Translations under genes and position numbers: made by a program
Shown here: piece by piece, positions 62,957 to 64,000 of the stretch
How the letters are laid out: every line of letters starts with the position of its first letter
How positions within the stretch are numbered: position 1 is the first letter of the stretch
NCBI GenBank assembly: GCA_963573385.1
Contig: CAUYLG010075815.1
Location: 1 to 64,000 of the forward strand
DNA: 64,000 bases
Source of the DNA: Cacajao melanocephalus
Lineage: Eukaryota > Chordata > Mammalia > Primates > Pitheciidae
Reading direction: 5' to 3'
The notes under the pieces: generated by a model
Told to the model about the DNA's origin: nothing
The model's database searches: none
Seen by the model: only the letters and a program-made list of their open reading frames with translations

Positions 62957-63460
62957 ATGTCTTAGTTTATTTTCTATTGCTATAACTGAATACTGCTGAC
63001 TGGGTATGTTACAAAGAACATAACTTCATTCTGGAGGTCTGGAAGTCCACGGTTGACAGGTCTGCATCTGACGAGAGCCCTTTTGCTGCAGCATGCCATA
63101 GCAGAGGGCATCAAGTGGCAAGAGGGCAAGAACATGTATGCCAGCTCAGCTCTGTCTTCCTTTTCTTATAAAGCCACCAGTCCCATCACACCGATCACCT
63201 TATCTAATCCTAATTACCTCTTTTTATTTTTTTATTTTTATTTTTAAAGACTAGTCAAGTGCAGTAGTGAGAAGGGGGGAAGGAGTAGAACAAGGAGTTC
63301 GATCTGTAACTGACTGTGAACAATCAATTGAGATAACTCACTACCTTTGGACTAGCCTTACCTCTTAAATATTCCATCGCTAGTCAACATATGAATTTAA
63401 GGATTACACTTTTAGCACATGAAATTTGAGAGACACATTCAGTCGATAGCATGAGCGTTC
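62957..63460 (-). mobile_element. Old LTR, MLT1/MaLR-like, split by a Y RNA pseudogene
   Basis: On the plus strand the reversed LTR begins TGTCTTAGTTTATTTTCTAT, continues TGACTGGGTATGTTACAAAG, TTCTGGAGGTCTGGAAGTCC and CCTAATTACCTC, is interrupted at 63222-63357, and resumes to CAACATATGAATTTAAGG and ACATTCAGTCGATAGCA. Same kind as 45681-46052. Solitary; no retroviral coding sequence. Confidence 0.6.
63246..63357 (-). pseudogene. RNY1 (Y1 RNA) retropseudogene
   Basis: The minus strand starts GGCTAGTCCAAAGGTAGTGA at 63357 and ends TGCACTTGACTAGTC then TTT, the full 112-base length of Y1 RNA as I recall it, with about three differences (two of them G-to-A near the 5' end, one T-to-C). It is followed by an A-rich tail (63221-63245 as T on the plus strand) and flanked by TTACCTCT copies at 63214-63221 and 63358-63365. 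These are hallmarks of L1-driven retroposition, so it is a processed copy, not the functional gene. Y1 RNA binds the Ro60 protein and acts in RNA quality control; the 5'/3' stem pairing (GGCTAGTC with GACTAGTC) is still possible. No upstream pol III promoter elements are recognised. Confidence 0.93.
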
Positions 63461-64000
63461 TGATTTAGAGACTATGAGCAAGCAAACTTATCTGATTGTA
63501 AACATGCTACTGAGCTATCACTAGACTGAACTATCACTAGACTGAGCTATCATTCTCTTTATCATGTGTGCAAACCCAATAAGTAACAATAAGTGTTAGT
63601 TTTTTATTTGAAAAAATTAAATGACCACAATGTGCCAGGCATTGCAGAAAACAGAAAAATTTATATTGTCCATTACATTCTGGTGTAGACAATAACCAAG
63701 ATAAATAAGTAAATATGATGGCAAATGCTGAAGAGAAAAATACAGCAACAAGGGAGAATAGGGAGCTTAGAAGAGGGAGTTGGGGAATATTAAAAGCTTA
63801 AATAGAGTGTTCAGTCAAGTGTTCTTGAGCAGTGACCCTAGAGACATGACTGAAGTAAGGCAATTACCTTGAGTGGGAGATCAGGGATGGGATGAACTTA
63901 AGCCAGATGCATGGAAAGTTCTTTCATGAGAGAAGCTGGGGTTTAGGAACACACACAGGCAGACAGGTGGATGTGGCAGGGATAGTAAAGGCTTTACTTA
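63461..64000 (+). repeat. Unique sequence then an ancient repeat, no gene seen
   Basis: 63530-63610 has short reiterations (ACTGAGCTATCA, ACTGAACTATCACTAG). From about 63620 the signature GTGCCAGGCATTGCAGAAAA, ACATGACTGAAGTAAGG and TTGAGTGGGAGATCAGGG matches the old repeat also seen at 16440-16870 and 32790-33370. The window ends inside it. Confidence 0.45.

Overview
The window is primate nuclear DNA. At least ten Alu elements, L1 pieces, MIRs and LTR fragments are scattered between short spliced exons with GT-AG borders, and the two genes present are the nested mammalian pair TG (thyroglobulin) and SLA (Src-like adapter, SLAP), which in human lie at 8q24. The reassembled SLA protein is 276 residues, the length I remember for human, but it differs from that remembered sequence at about ten positions. 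The TG exons also differ at several residues. A non-human simian is therefore more likely than human.

Layout. Positions 1 to about 8640 are TG intron that also forms the upstream flank of SLA. They hold Alus, MIRs and a six-copy 45-bp minisatellite. SLA runs left to right: a candidate TATA/CCAAT promoter at 8641-8750, the start codon at 8886, seven coding exons ending with TAG at 30697, and a 1.8-kb 3' UTR with two overlapping-range poly(A) signals at 32480-32494. Its exons give Gly-2 (myristoylation), an SH3 domain, an SH2 domain and a C-terminal Cbl-binding tail. TG runs on the opposite strand, right to left. Four consecutive exons of its cholinesterase-like (ChEL) domain are visible: 50095-49876, 47978-47885, 45558-45399 and 37893-37691, with matching phases. 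The next TG exon is not in the window, so all of SLA sits antisense inside the following TG intron. From 50096 to 64000 I see no exon; this is the upstream TG intron, AT-rich and poor in repeats between about 54.6 and 59.3 kb.

The two genes share location, not pathway. TG is the thyroid hormone precursor, and its ChEL domain works as a folding and dimerisation module. SLA dampens antigen-receptor signalling in lymphocytes.

The most unusual items are: a decayed tandem copy of the first ChEL exon, with its 3' splice-site AG still present, in the next TG intron (48735-48911); a near-intact Y1 RNA retropseudogene inserted in an old LTR (63246-63357); a 5'-inverted L1 with clear target-site duplications (42688-43253); a 0.29-kb segment duplicated 1.6 kb apart (38988 and 40598); a permuted about 57-bp repeat 1.2 kb apart (59875 and 61077); a four-run G-quadruplex motif at a TG 3' splice site (50101-50121); and a candidate six-codon upstream ORF in the SLA 5' leader. 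I found no CRISPR, operon, bacterial or viral coding system.
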